The position numbers and the translations under genes are program-made. 64,000 nt of DNA, taken from positions 1 to 64,000 of the forward strand of contig DASVUX010000003.1 of NCBI GenBank assembly GCA_036386835.1, read 5' to 3'. Below, one piece after another: positions 63,186 to 64,000 of this stretch. The stretch is from 2-12-FULL-35-15 sp036386835 (GTDB lineage Bacteria; Bacteroidota; Bacteroidia; 2-12-FULL-35-15). Below the pieces are notes generated by a model. The model did not search any database. It had not been told where the DNA came from and saw only the letters and a list, made by a program, of their open reading frames with translations. The stretch's first letter is position 1. The number at the start of each line of letters is the position of its first letter.

Positions 63186-64000
63186 CTATATACCTTCCTG
63201 CTTTTAACATTGCTCGGCTCAGCTGCAAGTTCACAAGGACTTGTGCCTGTAGGGAACACAAGCAAAACAGGCAGGGATATTAAAATGGGGGCTGACCGCA
63301 CAGCGGAATATCTTCCTTTATTAAAAGGCAGGGCAGTAGCTGTTGTTGCGAATCAATCTTCAAACATAAAGGAAACACACCTGGTGGATACTCTTTTAAA
63401 ACTCGGTGTGAATATTAAAAAAGTCTTTTGCCCGGAACATGGCTTCCGCGGCCTTGTTGACGCTGGTGAAAAGGTGAAGACGGAAAAAGACGGAAAAACC
63501 GGGTTACCGATTATCTCTCTTTACGGAAAAAACAAGAAGCCCGCCCCTGAACAGCTGAAAGATATTGATGTTGTTATTTTCGATATACAGGATGTTGGCG
63601 TTCGTTTCTATACTTACCTCTCCACATTGCATTATGTTATGGAAGCCTGTGCAGAAAATAAGAAAAAAGTGATTGTGCTTGACCGCCCGAACCCGAATGG
63701 ATACTACGTGGACGGCCCGATACTTGAAGATGCATGGAAATCGTTTCTTGGCCTTCATCCGGTTCCCATTGTTTACGGCCTCACCATTGGTGAATATGCT
63801 CAGATGATCAATGGCGAGGGCTGGCTCAAAGGAAAGATCAAATGCGATTTACAGGTGATAACACTGGAAGGTTATGATCATGATGATCTTTATGAGCTGC
63901 CTGTAAAACCTTCGCCAAACCTCCCGAACATGTCAGCCGTTTATTTATACCCAAGCCTGGGGCTTTTTGAAGGATCTGTGGTTTCGGTTGGAAGGGGAAC
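63171..64000 (+). CDS. DUF1343 / NamZ-like exo-beta-N-acetylmuramidase (3' end outside window)
   Basis: The frame is open from ATG 63171 (also ATG 63177) to the window end, 276 codons. A signal peptide (LYTFLLLTLLGSAASSQ) precedes the DUF1343 domain: LKGRAVAVVANQSS, KKVFCPEHGFRG, DVVIFDIQDVGVRFYTY, VIVLDRPNPNGYYVDGP and the later VKPSPNLPNMSAVYLYPS. NamZ-type enzymes (GH171) release terminal N-acetylmuramic acid from peptidoglycan fragments. The family usually has ~380-430 residues, so roughly a third is missing here only because of the window edge. Confidence 0.88.
   Translation, partial: MKMNKLYTFLLLTLLGSAASSQGLVPVGNTSKTGRDIKMGADRTAEYLPLLKGRAVAVVANQSSNIKETHLVDTLLKLGVNIKKVFCPEHGFRGLVDAGEKVKTEKDGKTGLPIISLYGKNKKPAPEQLKDIDVVIFDIQDVGVRFYTYLSTLHYVMEACAENKKKVIVLDRPNPNGYYVDGPILEDAWKSFLGLHPVPIVYGLTIGEYAQMINGEGWLKGKIKCDLQVITLEGYDHDDLYELPVKPSPNLPNMSAVYLYPSLGLFEGSVVSVGRG

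Overview
The window reads as chromosomal DNA of a Bacteroidota (Bacteroidetes) bacterium. The main reasons are six putative type IX secretion (T9SS) cargo proteins with type A or gliding-type C-terminal sorting domains, a PorP/SprF-like partner, an S46 dipeptidyl-peptidase, futalosine-pathway menaquinone genes (mqnE and a UbiA-like mqnP candidate), and several promoters of the TTTG-N18/20-TAnnTTTG type typical of the phylum. No rRNA, tRNA, CRISPR array, transposase or phage gene was found. Most of the window is housekeeping or surface-protein DNA; the only gene-free stretch above 300 bases is 26339-27390, which is filled with dispersed and tandem repeats.

Layout. 1-9103: tail of an unknown protein, YihY-type membrane protein, mqnE divergent from an orphan OmpR-type response regulator, hutH, hisS with a GxxExxY gene relic at its 3' end, and an S46 peptidase. 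9189-12717: a T9SS cargo with SBBP-like repeats and ettA. 12872-17621: a five-gene minus-strand operon resembling dltA-dltC-dltB-dltD plus one small secreted protein. This is unexpected in a Gram-negative lineage without teichoic acids and is the strongest candidate for an undescribed system. 17673-21657: a plus-strand operon of a secreted subtilase, a small membrane protein, mqnP and a frameshifted SanA/YdcF-family gene. 21673-26338: NlpC/P60 peptidase, four-helix-bundle protein, thiolase, PgpH-like HD phosphodiesterase.

27391-38219: an Asp-box T9SS protein, a PorP/SprF-SPOR protein paired with a 1606-residue adhesin of 13 tandem Ig-like repeats, an SDR, a small barrel-like protein and a membrane-bound spermidine-synthase-like protein. 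38283-42739: an ECF sigma factor with a large membrane-anchored partner and four small exported proteins with TonB-C-like folds. 42821-47805: an AddA/RecB-like helicase-nuclease and a second T9SS subtilase. 47876-49613: three paralogous small lipoproteins, two with an identical 44-bp leader carrying a strong Shine-Dalgarno sequence. 49752-52196: a membrane pyrophosphatase with an unusual 112-residue Cys/His-rich tail. 52356-64000: patatin-Omp85 protein, metal-receptor protein, a small protein, a CBS-type PLP enzyme, a 1384-residue RCC1-repeat T9SS protein, a LolC/E-like permease and the start of a NamZ/DUF1343 gene.

The genes join into a few themes: export and surface display (T9SS cargo, SprF-like partner, patatin-Omp85, LolC/E), envelope chemistry (dlt-like operon, NlpC/P60, NamZ, SanA), menaquinone synthesis (mqnE, mqnP), and peptide and histidine use (S46, hutH). 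All functional statements rest on motif recognition from translated sequence; no database search was run.
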